From NCBI GenBank assembly GCA_030830805.1, contig JAURMH010000099.1, forward strand, positions 1 to 33,172: a stretch of DNA of 33,172 nt, written 5' to 3'. A program made the position numbers and the translations under genes. Below are positions 1 through 9,311 of this stretch, one piece after another. The first letter of the stretch is position 1, and each line of letters begins with the position of its first letter. The DNA comes from Bacteroidota bacterium (GTDB lineage Bacteria; Bacteroidota; Bacteroidia; Sphingobacteriales; Sphingobacteriaceae). Under the pieces are notes generated by a model that did no database searches, was not told the DNA's origin, and was given only the letters and a program-made list of their open reading frames with translations.

Positions 1-896
1 ACACAATTCATTTGCGCTCTAAAGTGAGGCATATAAGCTGAGTGAATTACATCTCTTGCATTGAAATTAAATTTAACGGGTCTGTTAACTGGTAAATAAA
101 TTTCGTTTACTAATAAATCGTCTTTTGCATTTTTATCATTAAAATCTACCCCAGTTTCGTTTACATCGTTTACTAATTTAAATGCTTTTGAACCTAATGT
201 GTTGTCGTTACCTGGATAACGCACAATCCAAGCAAACTGTTTTCCGGTTACATCAAGTGTCAATGCTTCTTTTGGTGCGGGCGCAGTAATATTTGTCCAA
301 GCTTTCCACCCAGATAAAACCATTACCGCTAAAACAATTGCTGGAATAATGGTCCAGTATAACTCTAACTTATCGTTGTGTGGATAAAAGAATGCGGTTC
401 TTTTTTCTTTCCCTTTGTATTTGAAAGAGAAATAAAACAATAAAATATGGGTGATGATAAATACAATACCGGTGATGAGTGCGGTAATATTAAATAAATT
501 GTCTGTGATTACACCATGCTCCGAAGCCGACTCTGGCAATCCCATTCTGCCATGCGTAGTGAATTCGTAATACACATAACCTAAGAATAAAACCAAGAAG
601 AAGATAAAGAATACACCATTTACTTTATTGTAAGTGTTTTTGATTTTCTTACCGTTTAATTCTTGAGTTAATTCTAACACTTTTAAAGTTTTATTGATTA
701 CCGCGAAAGCAAAAACAGCAGCGATTAATAATAAAACATAAAACCAAAAAGTGATTCCAAGTTCTTGACTTGCAACATCAGTTGCTGCAGGCATAGTAGC
801 TTGTGCAAAAGATGTTGTTGAGGAAATCGTCAATAAAACTAATATTAAGATTGCTTTAGTTGATGATTTTAATTGCTGTGCTATAGATATATTCAT
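1..896 (-). CDS. coxB: Cytochrome c oxidase subunit II (partial, 3' end beyond window)
   Basis: Not in the ORF track; I read it on the minus strand from ATG at 896 to the window edge, open throughout. It begins with a signal peptide (about residues 1-32, ending TTSFAQA). About four hydrophobic segments follow, more than the two of a minimal subunit II. The start of the periplasmic cupredoxin domain comes next (LDVTGKQFAWIVRYPG). The motif DVIHSAYMPHFR carries the first CuA-ligand histidine of the family. The cysteine cluster of the CuA site should lie just beyond the edge, so copper binding cannot be confirmed here. Subunit II takes electrons from cytochrome c or directly from alternative complex III and passes them to the heme-copper subunit I. 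It lies 32 bp after actF in the same direction, the usual Bacteroidota order, and coxA is expected next outside the window. Confidence 0.93.
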   Translation of the reverse strand, partial: MNISIAQQLKSSTKAILILVLLTISSTTSFAQATMPAATDVASQELGITFWFYVLLLIAAVFAFAVINKTLKVLELTQELNGKKIKNTYNKVNGVFFIFFLVLFLGYVYYEFTTHGRMGLPESASEHGVITDNLFNITALITGIVFIITHILLFYFSFKYKGKEKRTAFFYPHNDKLELYWTIIPAIVLAVMVLSGWKAWTNITAPAPKEALTLDVTGKQFAWIVRYPGNDNTLGSKAFKLVNDVNETGVDFNDKNAKDDLLVNEIYLPVNRPVKFNFNARDVIHSAYMPHFRAQMNC

Positions 897-928
897 ACGA
901 TTGATATTCAATTTGAATCGTTAATAAA

Positions 929-2137
929 TTAAATTTCGTGATGTAAACTTTCGTTTAAGAAAGGATGGTTTTTTGGTACTAAAGGCGCTTTGCTCAATGA
1001 ATTTAACATCAAATAAGCAAATGTGCCGATAAAGCCAACAGTTGTGCCGATTTCAATAATACCGAAACCGCTATGCTCTCCCATTGTTCCTGGCATGATC
1101 ATCATATAATAATCTAACCAGTGACCACATAAAATAACAATGGTAACGATTTTCATCATTTTGAAATTTCTTTTTGAATCGCGAGACATTAAAATTAAAA
1201 CGGGCGCAACAAAATTAATGGCAATATTTAAACAGAACCATATAAAATAATGATCGGTCCATCTCTCTTGGAAGTAAACAGATTCTTCTGGAAGATTTGC
1301 GTAGTAAATCAATAAAAATTGAGAGAACCAAACATAAGTCCAGAAAATAGAAAATGCGAAAATAAATTTTCCTAAATCGTGCATGTGACTTTCGTTCACC
1401 CAACCGAAATATCCTTTTTCTTTCAATAAAATAATAGTTAAGGCCATTGTAGCTAAACCACAAACCCAAAGTGCTGCAAAGTTATACCATGCAAACATAG
1501 TCGAGAACCATTTTGCTTCTAAAGACATAATCACATCAAATGCGAAAATGGCAGAACTAAAACCAAATACTACTAAAAATATAGCAGAAATTTTTATGCT
1601 CTTGTTGTAGTTTAATAAGCCGCCCACTAAGTCTTCGTTTAAAGTATACTTTCTTAGTACGCGCATAAATAATGACCACACTAATAAAAAGCCAACAATA
1701 CGAATCATAAAGAAAGGTGTATTTAAATACCCTGATTTACCTTTTATTAATTCAGAAAATTCTGGACTATTATGATCTGTTAAAGCTGGATTTGCCCAGT
1801 TTTGATATAAATGACCTGTTGCTAAACCAGCGCCAACAACTGCAACTAAAATTAATCCTGCCCAAGGCAACACGGTACTAAAAGCAGAAGGTACTCTAAT
1901 TAAAGAGGTAGACCAACCTGCATTCGCAACAAATTGCACAGCAATAAAAAACAAACCAGCCACACAAATGCCAGTCATATAATAGCTATTCAACAAAAGA
2001 TTTGCGAAGGTACGGTCTGACTCACCAGACATGAAACCAAATGCAATTGTTGCAATACCTAATAAAATCATGATGATCGACCAGCGTTTTGCGCTAGAAG
2101 AAAATTCATATTTCTGAGTTAAATCGAAATTTGCCAT
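929..2137 (-). CDS. actF: Alternative complex III membrane subunit ActF
   Basis: 402 residues, with about ten hydrophobic segments and no soluble domain. It is recognised as the ActF quinol:cytochrome c oxidoreductase subunit by position (last act gene, before coxB) and by membrane motifs such as LEAKWFSTMFAWYNF and HYFIWFCLNIAINF. ActF is a paralogue of the NrfD-like ActC, and in known ACIII structures it forms the second membrane half of the complex. Whether it binds quinol or only contributes to the proton path is less settled than for ActC. The start is ATG, 9 bp after the actE stop, so the two genes are very likely co-translated. Length is normal for the family. Confidence 0.9.
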   Translation of the reverse strand: MANFDLTQKYEFSSSAKRWSIIMILLGIATIAFGFMSGESDRTFANLLLNSYYMTGICVAGLFFIAVQFVANAGWSTSLIRVPSAFSTVLPWAGLILVAVVGAGLATGHLYQNWANPALTDHNSPEFSELIKGKSGYLNTPFFMIRIVGFLLVWSLFMRVLRKYTLNEDLVGGLLNYNKSIKISAIFLVVFGFSSAIFAFDVIMSLEAKWFSTMFAWYNFAALWVCGLATMALTIILLKEKGYFGWVNESHMHDLGKFIFAFSIFWTYVWFSQFLLIYYANLPEESVYFQERWTDHYFIWFCLNIAINFVAPVLILMSRDSKRNFKMMKIVTIVILCGHWLDYYMMIMPGTMGEHSGFGIIEIGTTVGFIGTFAYLMLNSLSKAPLVPKNHPFLNESLHHEI

Positions 2138-2146
2138 CAGTATATA

Positions 2147-2737
2147 TTATTGTAATTTTTGTAACTCGTGAACGTATAAAACAATTTTCCATCTTTCTGC
2201 TGGACTAATTTGTGCAGCATGCGAACCCATTAAGTTCACTCCGTAAGTGATGGTATGGAATATTTTACCATCGGTTAAATCTTTCATGCCGCCGCCTCTA
2301 GAAGAAACACCTGTAGCATATGCTGGTGGAGGCGGAAATTTACCAGCCACCACAATAGCGCCATCTCCTTTACCTTGCATACCATGGCATTGTGTACAGA
2401 AATTGGTATATAAATTTTTGCCTTCTGTTAAAGCAGCGGTATCATTTGCAAATGGATTAACCAACTCTTTAGAAGCTAATTCGTAACCCGCTAAATTATT
2501 TTCGTAATGAAACTTAGTCCAGCCCATTGGAATTGTTCCATCAACTGGGTTTTGTGCTGCTTTGCCATCTTTAAAACTAGCAGTCGGTTGGTCCGGATTA
2601 GGTGCTAATGCACGATACATATTCGGGGCATATTCATATCCAGGGTTTCTCTTACTGTGATAGCAAGAACTTAAAGAACCAATGGTCACAAAAGTACCAA
2701 CAGCGACTATAAAAATCTTGAAACTATTCTTCATCAT
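2147..2737 (-). CDS. actE: Alternative complex III monoheme cytochrome c lipoprotein ActE
   Basis: The ORF track starts at a GTG at 2779. I prefer the ATG at 2737, because it gives MMKNSFKIFIVAVGTFVTIGSLSSC, a compact lipoprotein signal with lipobox LSSC. The mature protein has a single class I heme c site, CTQCH, in the context NLYTNFCTQCHGMQGKGDG, and a likely axial methionine in VNLMGSHAAQ. It is therefore a periplasmic lipid-anchored monoheme cytochrome, the expected electron exit of ACIII towards the oxidase. With this start the gene overlaps the end of actD by 14 bases, which suggests translational coupling. A start at the ATG at 2758 is possible but puts an awkward polar stretch before the signal. 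Confidence 0.9.
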   Translation of the reverse strand: MMKNSFKIFIVAVGTFVTIGSLSSCYHSKRNPGYEYAPNMYRALAPNPDQPTASFKDGKAAQNPVDGTIPMGWTKFHYENNLAGYELASKELVNPFANDTAALTEGKNLYTNFCTQCHGMQGKGDGAIVVAGKFPPPPAYATGVSSRGGGMKDLTDGKIFHTITYGVNLMGSHAAQISPAERWKIVLYVHELQKLQ

Positions 2738-3263
2738 AGCTAATGTATTTTCTTTCATTGTGTTTGATTTCAATTGCACCTGCTTCTTTTAAAACGGCAT
2801 CAACTGAATTAATATCATTTAAACTTGCGTCAATTGCAATTACAAATCTGTCGTTTGTTGCTCTTAGATCCATTACTCTTGGTGCTCTACCTGGGAATAA
2901 GTGATTTGCATAAAAGAAGGTGAATACCATTCCGTATGCCGCAAACAAAACGGTTAATTCAAACATGACAGGAATAAAATCTGGGAATGCAAATGCTGGC
3001 TTACCACCAATATTCATAGGCCAATCTACTACCAACATATAATAAATCATTACAAAAGCGGTAATTGTTCCTGTAATACCGAAGCAAAATGCAGCGATTG
3101 GTAACCTCGATCTTTTCACGCCTAATTTATTTTCAATTCCGTGAATTGGGAATGGTGTGAAAACATCTTCAATAGATATATTACTTTTTTGTAATTGATC
3201 TATTCCCGACATCATAACATCTGGATCGTCAAAATGTCCTAAAATATATTTTACTTTACTCAT
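2724..3263 (-). CDS. actD: Alternative complex III subunit ActD (DUF3341)
   Basis: 179 residues. A soluble N-terminal part (YILGHFDDPDVMMSGIDQL) is followed by two transmembrane segments (about residues 57-80 and 100-120). A short C-terminal soluble part (FVIAIDASLNDINSVDAVLKE) completes it. This is the DUF3341 architecture of ActD, a small ACIII subunit without cofactors that packs between the ActC and ActF membrane halves. The ATG start is preceded by a purine stretch with GAGG, one of the few Shine-Dalgarno-like sequences in this window. It starts 18 bp after actC, and its last codons overlap the start of actE. Identification rests on size, topology and position in an otherwise complete act operon. 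Confidence 0.88.
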   Translation of the reverse strand: MSKVKYILGHFDDPDVMMSGIDQLQKSNISIEDVFTPFPIHGIENKLGVKRSRLPIAAFCFGITGTITAFVMIYYMLVVDWPMNIGGKPAFAFPDFIPVMFELTVLFAAYGMVFTFFYANHLFPGRAPRVMDLRATNDRFVIAIDASLNDINSVDAVLKEAGAIEIKHNERKYISYDEE

Positions 3264-3281
3264 CTCTTTTACCTCGTTAAT

Positions 3282-4727
3282 TTAGTTTTTAGCGTTTGCT
3301 ACTTCAATACTTCCATCGTATCCTTCAGGAAGTGCTGCGTGACCATGCTCAATTAATTTACGTTTAGATTGTTCCGAAGAACCTTTCAATAATAATTTTA
3401 CCTCTGCCATTGCAATTGCAGGTAATACCCTTAAGAACAATAAAAATAAGGTGAAGAATAATCCTAATGATCCAATGAAGATGGAAACATCAACCCATGT
3501 TGGATAGAACATAGCCCAACTTGATGGTAAATAATCTCTGTGCAGTGAAGTAACGATAATTACAAAACGCTCGAACCACATACCAATATTTACGAAAATA
3601 GAAAGGATCCAAGTTGCAGTTACACTGGTTCTGATTTTTTTGAACCAGAATAGTTGTGGTGAAATTACGTTACAAGTAATCATTGACCAATATGCCCACC
3701 AGTATGGACCAGTAGCACGGTTAATGAATGCATATTGCTCATATTCTACACCAGAATACCAAGCAATAAAAAACTCTGTTCCATAAGCAACCCCAACAAT
3801 TGAACCAGTTAGAATAATAATTTTATTCATTGATTCGATGTGAGCCATGGTGATGTAATTTTCAAATCCCAAAACTTTTCTAGCAATTAACAATAATGTT
3901 AACACCATCGCAAAGCCTGAGAAAATTGCACCAGCCACAAAGTATGGAGGGAAAATTGTTGTATGCCATCCAGGAATTACTGAAGTAGCAAAATCGAATG
4001 ATACAATGGTGTGTACTGATAATACTAATGGCGTAGAAACACCCGCTAAAATTAACGAGACTGTTTCGAAACGTTGCCATGTTTTTACCGAACCATTCCA
4101 ACCAAATGATAGGATAGAATAAATTCTTTTTCTTAATCCTTGTGCACGGTCTCTGATAGTTGCAATATCTGGTAATAAACCTGTGTACCAAAAAACTAAG
4201 GAAACAGAAAAATAAGTTGAGATTGCAAAAACGTCCCAAACTAATGGAGAGTTAAAGTTTACCCATAAAGAACCAAATTGATTTGGCAATGGTAATGGCC
4301 AATAAGCAACCCAAGGGCGACCCATATGTGCAACAATAAATGATGCAGCACAAATAACGGCAAAAATGGTCATTGCCTCTGCCGAACGGTTAATAGAGTT
4401 TCTCCAGTTTTGGCGGAATAACAATAGAATCGCGGAAATTAAAGTTCCGGCGTGACCGATACCTACCCACCAAACAAAGTTGGTAATATCCCATGCCCAA
4501 CCAACCGTTTTATTTAAACCCCAAGCGCCTATACCATTCCAAAAGGTATAGCTTACTGCGATTATCCATAAAAGCAATCCGGCAACTGCAATACTGAATC
4601 CGATCCACCAAGCTTTGCTTGGCATTCTTTCTACTGGGGCGCAAACATCTTCAGTAATTTGACTGTAGCTGATGGCTTGACCAGTAATTAACGGTTCTCT
4701 TATTATTGATTCGCTGTGTGATGACAT
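3282..4727 (-). CDS. actC: Alternative complex III quinol-binding membrane subunit ActC (NrfD/PsrC family)
   Basis: 481 residues with about ten transmembrane helices, in the NrfD/PsrC polysulfide-reductase membrane subunit family. Recognisable family stretches are [34 protein letters not shown] and RNPL-type loop replacements such as [14 protein letters not shown]. In ACIII this subunit carries the menaquinol oxidation site next to the iron-sulfur arm of ActB. It has been proposed to couple oxidation to proton translocation. The gene follows actB by 25 bp and precedes actD by 18 bp on the same strand. The ATG has no Shine-Dalgarno upstream. Length is typical and I see no disruption. Confidence 0.93.
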   Translation of the reverse strand: MSSHSESIIREPLITGQAISYSQITEDVCAPVERMPSKAWWIGFSIAVAGLLLWIIAVSYTFWNGIGAWGLNKTVGWAWDITNFVWWVGIGHAGTLISAILLLFRQNWRNSINRSAEAMTIFAVICAASFIVAHMGRPWVAYWPLPLPNQFGSLWVNFNSPLVWDVFAISTYFSVSLVFWYTGLLPDIATIRDRAQGLRKRIYSILSFGWNGSVKTWQRFETVSLILAGVSTPLVLSVHTIVSFDFATSVIPGWHTTIFPPYFVAGAIFSGFAMVLTLLLIARKVLGFENYITMAHIESMNKIIILTGSIVGVAYGTEFFIAWYSGVEYEQYAFINRATGPYWWAYWSMITCNVISPQLFWFKKIRTSVTATWILSIFVNIGMWFERFVIIVTSLHRDYLPSSWAMFYPTWVDVSIFIGSLGLFFTLFLLFLRVLPAIAMAEVKLLLKGSSEQSKRKLIEHGHAALPEGYDGSIEVANAKN

Positions 4728-4752
4728 ACGATATAAATTTTATCCTTTTAAA

Positions 4753-7700
4753 TTATGATTCTATTGTATTTCTTACTTTGGTCATGTAACCAATTCCAGG
4801 TTGAACATTGATTTCTTCTAATACGAAATATGTTCTATCGCCTTTAATTAATTTTGCTACTTCAGAATTTGGATCGTTAACATCTCCAAAAACAATTGCA
4901 TTAGCAGGGCAACCTTGCTGACAAGCGGTTACTACATCGCCGTCTTTTAATGGACGGTGTTCGATTTTCGCTTTTAATTTTCCAGCTTGAATTCTTTGCG
5001 CACAGAAAGAACATTTTTCCATTACTCCTCTAAAACGAGTGGTAACATCTGGGTTTAAAGCCAAGTAAGCCGCTTCATTATGCAAGTAATTTGCAAAACG
5101 ATCATCATTCCAGTAGTTAAACCAGTTGAAACGACGCACTTTATATGGACAGTTGTTTGCGCAATAACGAGTTCCTACGCAACGGTTGTAAGCCATTTGA
5201 TTTAAGCCTTCCGAAGAGTGCATGGTAGCTAATACAGGACAAACTGTTTCGCAAGGTGCATGATCGCAATGTTGACATAACATTGGTTGATGAATTACTT
5301 TTACATTCTCGTAATTTTCAACTTGATTGTACTCTTTTTCTCTTGTAATTTCTTTACCTGCATTGTCTTCGAAAGTATAATAACGATCGATGCGAATCCA
5401 GTGCATTTCTCTACGACGACGCACTTCATCACGGCCAACAACTGGTACGTTGTTTTCCGAATTACATGCTACTACGCAAGCGCCACAACCTGTACAAGCG
5501 TTTAAGTCGATAGTCATTGCCCAATGGTGATGACCATTCTTTTGATATGCTGCCCATAAGTCTGCATGGTGTTCACCTTTACTTTCAGCGTGTTCGCCAG
5601 ATGCATGGTGCTCGCCTTCTGCAGCAGGCTCATGACCCGCATAAGCTGCTAAAGTTTTTTCTTTGATGATATCTCTACCTTCAATGGTATGATGCGTTTG
5701 TGTTTGTGCTAATTCGTAGCTTCCTTCTGCTTTTACTAATTCAATTGATGAATTATAATTTTGGAAAGTTCCATTTACAGTAGATAAGAAAGGATACATA
5801 TTTACCCCAACATTTGAGCCCGCCTTACCAGCTGCAGTTCTACCATATCCAATAGCAGCAGAAACGGTGCCCATTGCTTGGCCCGGTTGCATTAATACTG
5901 GAAGCGTTACGATATTGTTTGCAGACTTAATAGTAACCATGCTGTTTTCTGTTAAGCCCAATTCTTTTGCAAAAATTGGATTAATAGCAGCGTAGTTATC
6001 CCAAGTTACTTTAGAAACTGGATCTGGCATTTCTTGCAACCAAGGATTGTTTGCATGCTCGCCATTTCTAATCGCAGTGTTTTGGTAAATAGCCAATTCT
6101 ACTGCGCTTGTATTTTTGTTTGCGTTGCGAATGGTATTTGCAACTGCGTTGATGTCTTTATTGAATGTGTATGATTTTGCAACTTGTTGGTTAATGACTA
6201 CCGAACCACTTTGCAAACTTGCTTCCCAGAAATTAGTAAACGTTCCGGTGTTTGCTACAGATGGATAAATATTTTTCTCCCAATATGCTTTGATATATGC
6301 TAAATAATCTGAAGGTAAATCTGCCCACATTAATAATGATTGTGCAGCTGGTCTCGAATTATATACCGGTGCAATAGTAGGCTGAACTACACTGTAAACG
6401 CCAGTTCTAGCAGAAACATCATCCCATGATTCCAAGAAATGCGTGTTTGGTGCAATCACATCACAGCTAGCAGCTGTTTCATTTGCTCTATCTGCAAAAG
6501 ATACTTTCAATTTTACTTTTGCCATTGCATTTGTAAATGCAGTTGCTTGCGCAAAACTGTAAGCAGGGTTTGCACCTAAAATAAATAATGCATCTACTTT
6601 ACCCGCATTCATTTCAGCAAGTAAGTCTTGCATCTCTGCATCGTTACCTTGATATTGATTTGATAAATTATCTAAATCGATGCTGCTACCATAGTTACCT
6701 AAGATAGCATTGATTGCGTTGATTACCACTTGAACAGAAACATCATTGGAGCCAGAAACCACTAATGAGTTTCCTTTAGCCGCCCATAATTCTTTGGCGA
6801 TAGCTGTTAATTTTTTTGCGAATGGCAAATCGGTTGCCGATACTTTTGCAGCACCTGCTAAAGTTGCAAGCTCATTGTATAAAGCAATTACAGCGCTTCC
6901 ATGTTGAGAAGGCTTGATCGCAATTCTTGCATCAGCATTTGTACCAGTCATACTCAAACCTGTTTCGATTTGAATGTGACGCGACATTTTTTTATGTTCT
7001 AAACTTTTATGATTTCTTAGCGAAACATATTGTCTAGTAAACTCTACAGGAGAAATCCACGAACCTAAAAAGTCTGCATCAAAACTTACAACTACCGCAG
7101 CTTTGTCAAACTTATAAGATGGAATGCCTGCTTTTTCAAAACTATTTTTATTTGCATTAATGATGCCTGAATAAGAAGTAGCATCAAACACTACTTGCTT
7201 AACGTTTGCATATTTGCTTGAAAAATCTGCAATAACAGACTTGGTAGATGGAGACAAAATCGTGTCTGTTAAAATTCTAATATTGCCCCCTTTTGCAGCA
7301 ATCTCTGCTAAACTTGATTTCACAAGTTTATCTGCAGCATCCCAATTCGAATCTACTCCTTTAACAACCGGATTTTTTAACCTAGACGTATCGTATAAAT
7401 CTAAAACAGCCGCTTGCGCTTGCGCATCCGTACCACCCATAGAAATGGGATCGTTCGGGTTACCCTCTATTTTAATTGGACGACCTTCTCTTGTTTTTAC
7501 CAAAACACCTAAACCATTATAGTTTGAAGTATAATAGTTAGGAATACCTGGTACAATTTCTTCTGGCTTAATTAAGTAAGGAATTGCCTTTTGCACTGGC
7601 GCTTCGTTACAAGCTGCCAAAGCAACTGCACCCATACCAAATCCTAAAGCTTTTAGGAAATCTCTACGAGGAGTTGGAGTGTTTACTTTAGACTCCGTTA

Positions 7701-7818
7701 ATAATTCATCAATTGGAAGTTCTTCTGCAAACTCGTTGCTTTTGTGCTTTACAAAGTCGGGACTTGCATGCAATTCCTCTAAACCTTTCCAATATTTTTT
7801 TTCGTTATTTTCCATCAT
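4753..7818 (-). CDS. actB: Alternative complex III iron-sulfur / molybdopterin-like subunit ActB
   Basis: 1021 residues. Near residue 50 there is a twin-arginine-type signal, PRRDFLKALGFGMGAVALAAC, preceded by an unusually long 50-residue leader, which is the TAT-variant form of this family. It ends at a cysteine that could be lipidated. Residues about 60-720 resemble a molybdopterin oxidoreductase fold; in ACIII this half is known to lack the molybdenum cofactor. A His/Glu-rich linker (about 727-763, with GEHHASGEHAESKGEHH) follows. The ferredoxin-like half has four cysteine clusters: CTGCGACVVAC, CQHCDHAPCETVC, CVGTRYCANNC with CPYKVRRFNWF, and CSFCAQR with CQQGCPANA. These are consistent with three [4Fe-4S] clusters and one [3Fe-4S]. 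The protein relays electrons from quinol to ActA hemes. It starts at one of two adjacent ATGs, 33 bp after actA. Confidence 0.95.
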   Translation of the reverse strand: MMENNEKKYWKGLEELHASPDFVKHKSNEFAEELPIDELLTESKVNTPTPRRDFLKALGFGMGAVALAACNEAPVQKAIPYLIKPEEIVPGIPNYYTSNYNGLGVLVKTREGRPIKIEGNPNDPISMGGTDAQAQAAVLDLYDTSRLKNPVVKGVDSNWDAADKLVKSSLAEIAAKGGNIRILTDTILSPSTKSVIADFSSKYANVKQVVFDATSYSGIINANKNSFEKAGIPSYKFDKAAVVVSFDADFLGSWISPVEFTRQYVSLRNHKSLEHKKMSRHIQIETGLSMTGTNADARIAIKPSQHGSAVIALYNELATLAGAAKVSATDLPFAKKLTAIAKELWAAKGNSLVVSGSNDVSVQVVINAINAILGNYGSSIDLDNLSNQYQGNDAEMQDLLAEMNAGKVDALFILGANPAYSFAQATAFTNAMAKVKLKVSFADRANETAASCDVIAPNTHFLESWDDVSARTGVYSVVQPTIAPVYNSRPAAQSLLMWADLPSDYLAYIKAYWEKNIYPSVANTGTFTNFWEASLQSGSVVINQQVAKSYTFNKDINAVANTIRNANKNTSAVELAIYQNTAIRNGEHANNPWLQEMPDPVSKVTWDNYAAINPIFAKELGLTENSMVTIKSANNIVTLPVLMQPGQAMGTVSAAIGYGRTAAGKAGSNVGVNMYPFLSTVNGTFQNYNSSIELVKAEGSYELAQTQTHHTIEGRDIIKEKTLAAYAGHEPAAEGEHHASGEHAESKGEHHADLWAAYQKNGHHHWAMTIDLNACTGCGACVVACNSENNVPVVGRDEVRRRREMHWIRIDRYYTFEDNAGKEITREKEYNQVENYENVKVIHQPMLCQHCDHAPCETVCPVLATMHSSEGLNQMAYNRCVGTRYCANNCPYKVRRFNWFNYWNDDRFANYLHNEAAYLALNPDVTTRFRGVMEKCSFCAQRIQAGKLKAKIEHRPLKDGDVVTACQQGCPANAIVFGDVNDPNSEVAKLIKGDRTYFVLEEINVQPGIGYMTKVRNTIES

Positions 7819-7851
7819 TTATATGACGATATTTAAAAATCTAATTTCTTA

Positions 7852-9126
7852 TTAATAATGACACTTTACACACTCTAAACCACCTAACAAGGCAACAGTA
7901 ACTTTTTTACCTTTTTTGATCTCTTCATGCGCAGCAAGAATTTTATCGTAATACGCATTGCCTTTTGAGTTAACTTCTGTTGTTCTGTGACAGTTAATAC
8001 ACCATCCCATAGTCAGTGGAGAATATTGATAAACTTCTGTCATTTTTTCTACTGGACCATGGCATTGTTGACAAGCCAAACCTGCAACTTTAACGTGTTG
8101 CGAGTGATTAAAATAAGCGAAGTCTGGAAGGTTATGAATCCTTACCCACTCAATTGGTTTCGTATTTTTTCCATAAATACGAGTTTCTGGATTGTAATCT
8201 AAAGCAGTATAAATCTTTTTAATTTCTGGTGAAATTTCGCCATTGTATTTTTCTGTTGCTTGTACATAGTTGTGGCAATTCATACAAACATTTAAAGAAG
8301 GAATACTTGCATTTTTAGATTTGAATGCGCCTGAATGACAATATTGACAATTGATTTGATTAATGCCAGCATGTAATTCGTGAGAGAATGCAATTGGTTG
8401 AACTGGTTGGTATCCTGTATTTACATTGATACTCGACATTTGATTCCAAGACCAAATACTAAATACAAAAATGAATAACATGCCTGCATAAAATACTTTT
8501 TTCTTGTTTAATAAAACCCATTTGAAAGTAGATACTTTTTCTTTTATCGCATTAACTACTGCGTCGACAACTTCACCATTATTAATTCGAATTAATTTTT
8601 CTAAAGAATTAATAACTCTGTTTAAAACATAAACTACTAAAATTAAAACAGCAATTAATATCACCAAACCTATGATGGTATAATCATTTACAGCGCTAGC
8701 ATTTGCTCCCGATCCAGCACCAGCTGCATCTGTTGGTGCAGCTTTAGGCTTGTCGCGTTCTGCTTTCACATAAGCAATAATACTTTTTGCATCATCATCC
8801 GAAAACTGCGGAAATGAACTCATGATAGACTGATTGTATTCATTAAAAATTTTAACCGCAGCAGGATCGCCAGCTTTTACAAGCGACTGCGAATTTTTAA
8901 TCCACTTCACCATCCAAGCTTCATCTTGCGCTTCGATTACATCTTTTAGAGCAGGGCCAATAACTTTTCTGTCAATAGCGTGACAAGAAGTACAGTTTGC
9001 TTTGTAGAGACTTTCTCCTGCTTTTAAATCTTGCGCGTTTGAAAAACTAACACAAGCGATTGCAAAAAATAGCGTGAGGATTGCTTTTAATGAGTGATTT
9101 TTTGTTAACGAGAAATTAAAACCCAT
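7852..9126 (-). CDS. actA: Alternative complex III multiheme cytochrome c subunit ActA with fused N-terminal monoheme domain
   Basis: 424 residues, first gene of the operon. A signal peptide (1-31, ending SNAQ) is followed by a class I cytochrome c domain with CTSCH at residues 45-49. Downstream methionines near residue 100 (SIMSSFPQFSDDDAKSIIAYV) are candidate axial ligands. A low-complexity Ala/Gly/Pro stretch and a first transmembrane helix (about 147-170) come next, then a second transmembrane helix (about 210-235). The periplasmic pentaheme domain has CQYCH, CMNCH, CQQCH, CINCH and CVKCH. Six CxxCH sites in all suggest six covalent hemes. The pentaheme part is the ActA core that carries electrons out of ActB. 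The extra N-terminal heme domain could deliver electrons onward. A good promoter candidate lies about 105 bp upstream. Confidence 0.93.
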   Translation of the reverse strand: MGFNFSLTKNHSLKAILTLFFAIACVSFSNAQDLKAGESLYKANCTSCHAIDRKVIGPALKDVIEAQDEAWMVKWIKNSQSLVKAGDPAAVKIFNEYNQSIMSSFPQFSDDDAKSIIAYVKAERDKPKAAPTDAAGAGSGANASAVNDYTIIGLVILIAVLILVVYVLNRVINSLEKLIRINNGEVVDAVVNAIKEKVSTFKWVLLNKKKVFYAGMLFIFVFSIWSWNQMSSINVNTGYQPVQPIAFSHELHAGINQINCQYCHSGAFKSKNASIPSLNVCMNCHNYVQATEKYNGEISPEIKKIYTALDYNPETRIYGKNTKPIEWVRIHNLPDFAYFNHSQHVKVAGLACQQCHGPVEKMTEVYQYSPLTMGWCINCHRTTEVNSKGNAYYDKILAAHEEIKKGKKVTVALLGGLECVKCHY

Positions 9127-9311
9127 ATAAATTGATAATTAATATCTTATGAAAAAATGTTCAATTATTTATTAAAATTTAACCTAATTAAATCCGACTT
9201 AATTGAACCTAAAAAGCCTTATTTGTGGCACAAAAATAGGATTTTATTTCATTTCTATGACAATTCGAAGACATTATATATTATTTCGAATCATTCTAAA
9301 TAGAACGAAAA
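9127..9311. other. Longest intergenic region of the window (185 bp)
   Basis: This gap lies between the 3' end of the deoxyhypusine-synthase-like gene and actA. It holds the act promoter described separately and an untranslated leader. Close to the upstream stop codon (about 9286-9310) there is a weak, interrupted hairpin (TTTCG...TTCTaaatAGAA-CGAAA) that could end the upstream transcript, but it lacks a T-run. I see no small ORF or RNA gene in it. Confidence 0.5.
9231..9263 (-). promoter_or_regulatory. Bacteroidota-type promoter for the act-cox operon
   Basis: On the minus strand the sequence reads TTG (9263-9261), 22 nt, then TATTTTTG (9238-9231). This is an exact match to the Bacteroidota -7 element TAnnTTTG with a -33 TTG at an allowed spacing. 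It is the only such pair in the 185 bp gap before actA. Transcription would begin near 9224, leaving a leader of about 100 nt before the actA ATG at 9126. That leader is AT-rich and shows no strong hairpin that I can find. Confidence 0.6.

Noticed and set aside
1215-1469. 84-residue minus-strand ORF inside actF, and similar short ORFs inside other genes
   Set aside because: They overlap well-supported genes in other frames and show no family motif, signal or start context; they are shadows caused by AT-rich codons.
4753-7818. ActB as an active molybdenum oxidoreductase
   Set aside because: The gene sits in a complete act operon with the ActB-type C-terminal four-cluster ferredoxin half; known ACIII ActB subunits lack the molybdenum cofactor, so a catalytic molybdenum role is not supported.
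9286-9310. Interrupted hairpin after the deoxyhypusine-synthase-like gene
   Set aside because: The two short arms are separated by a 5-nt bulge and no T-run follows; mentioned in the intergenic entry but not called as a terminator.
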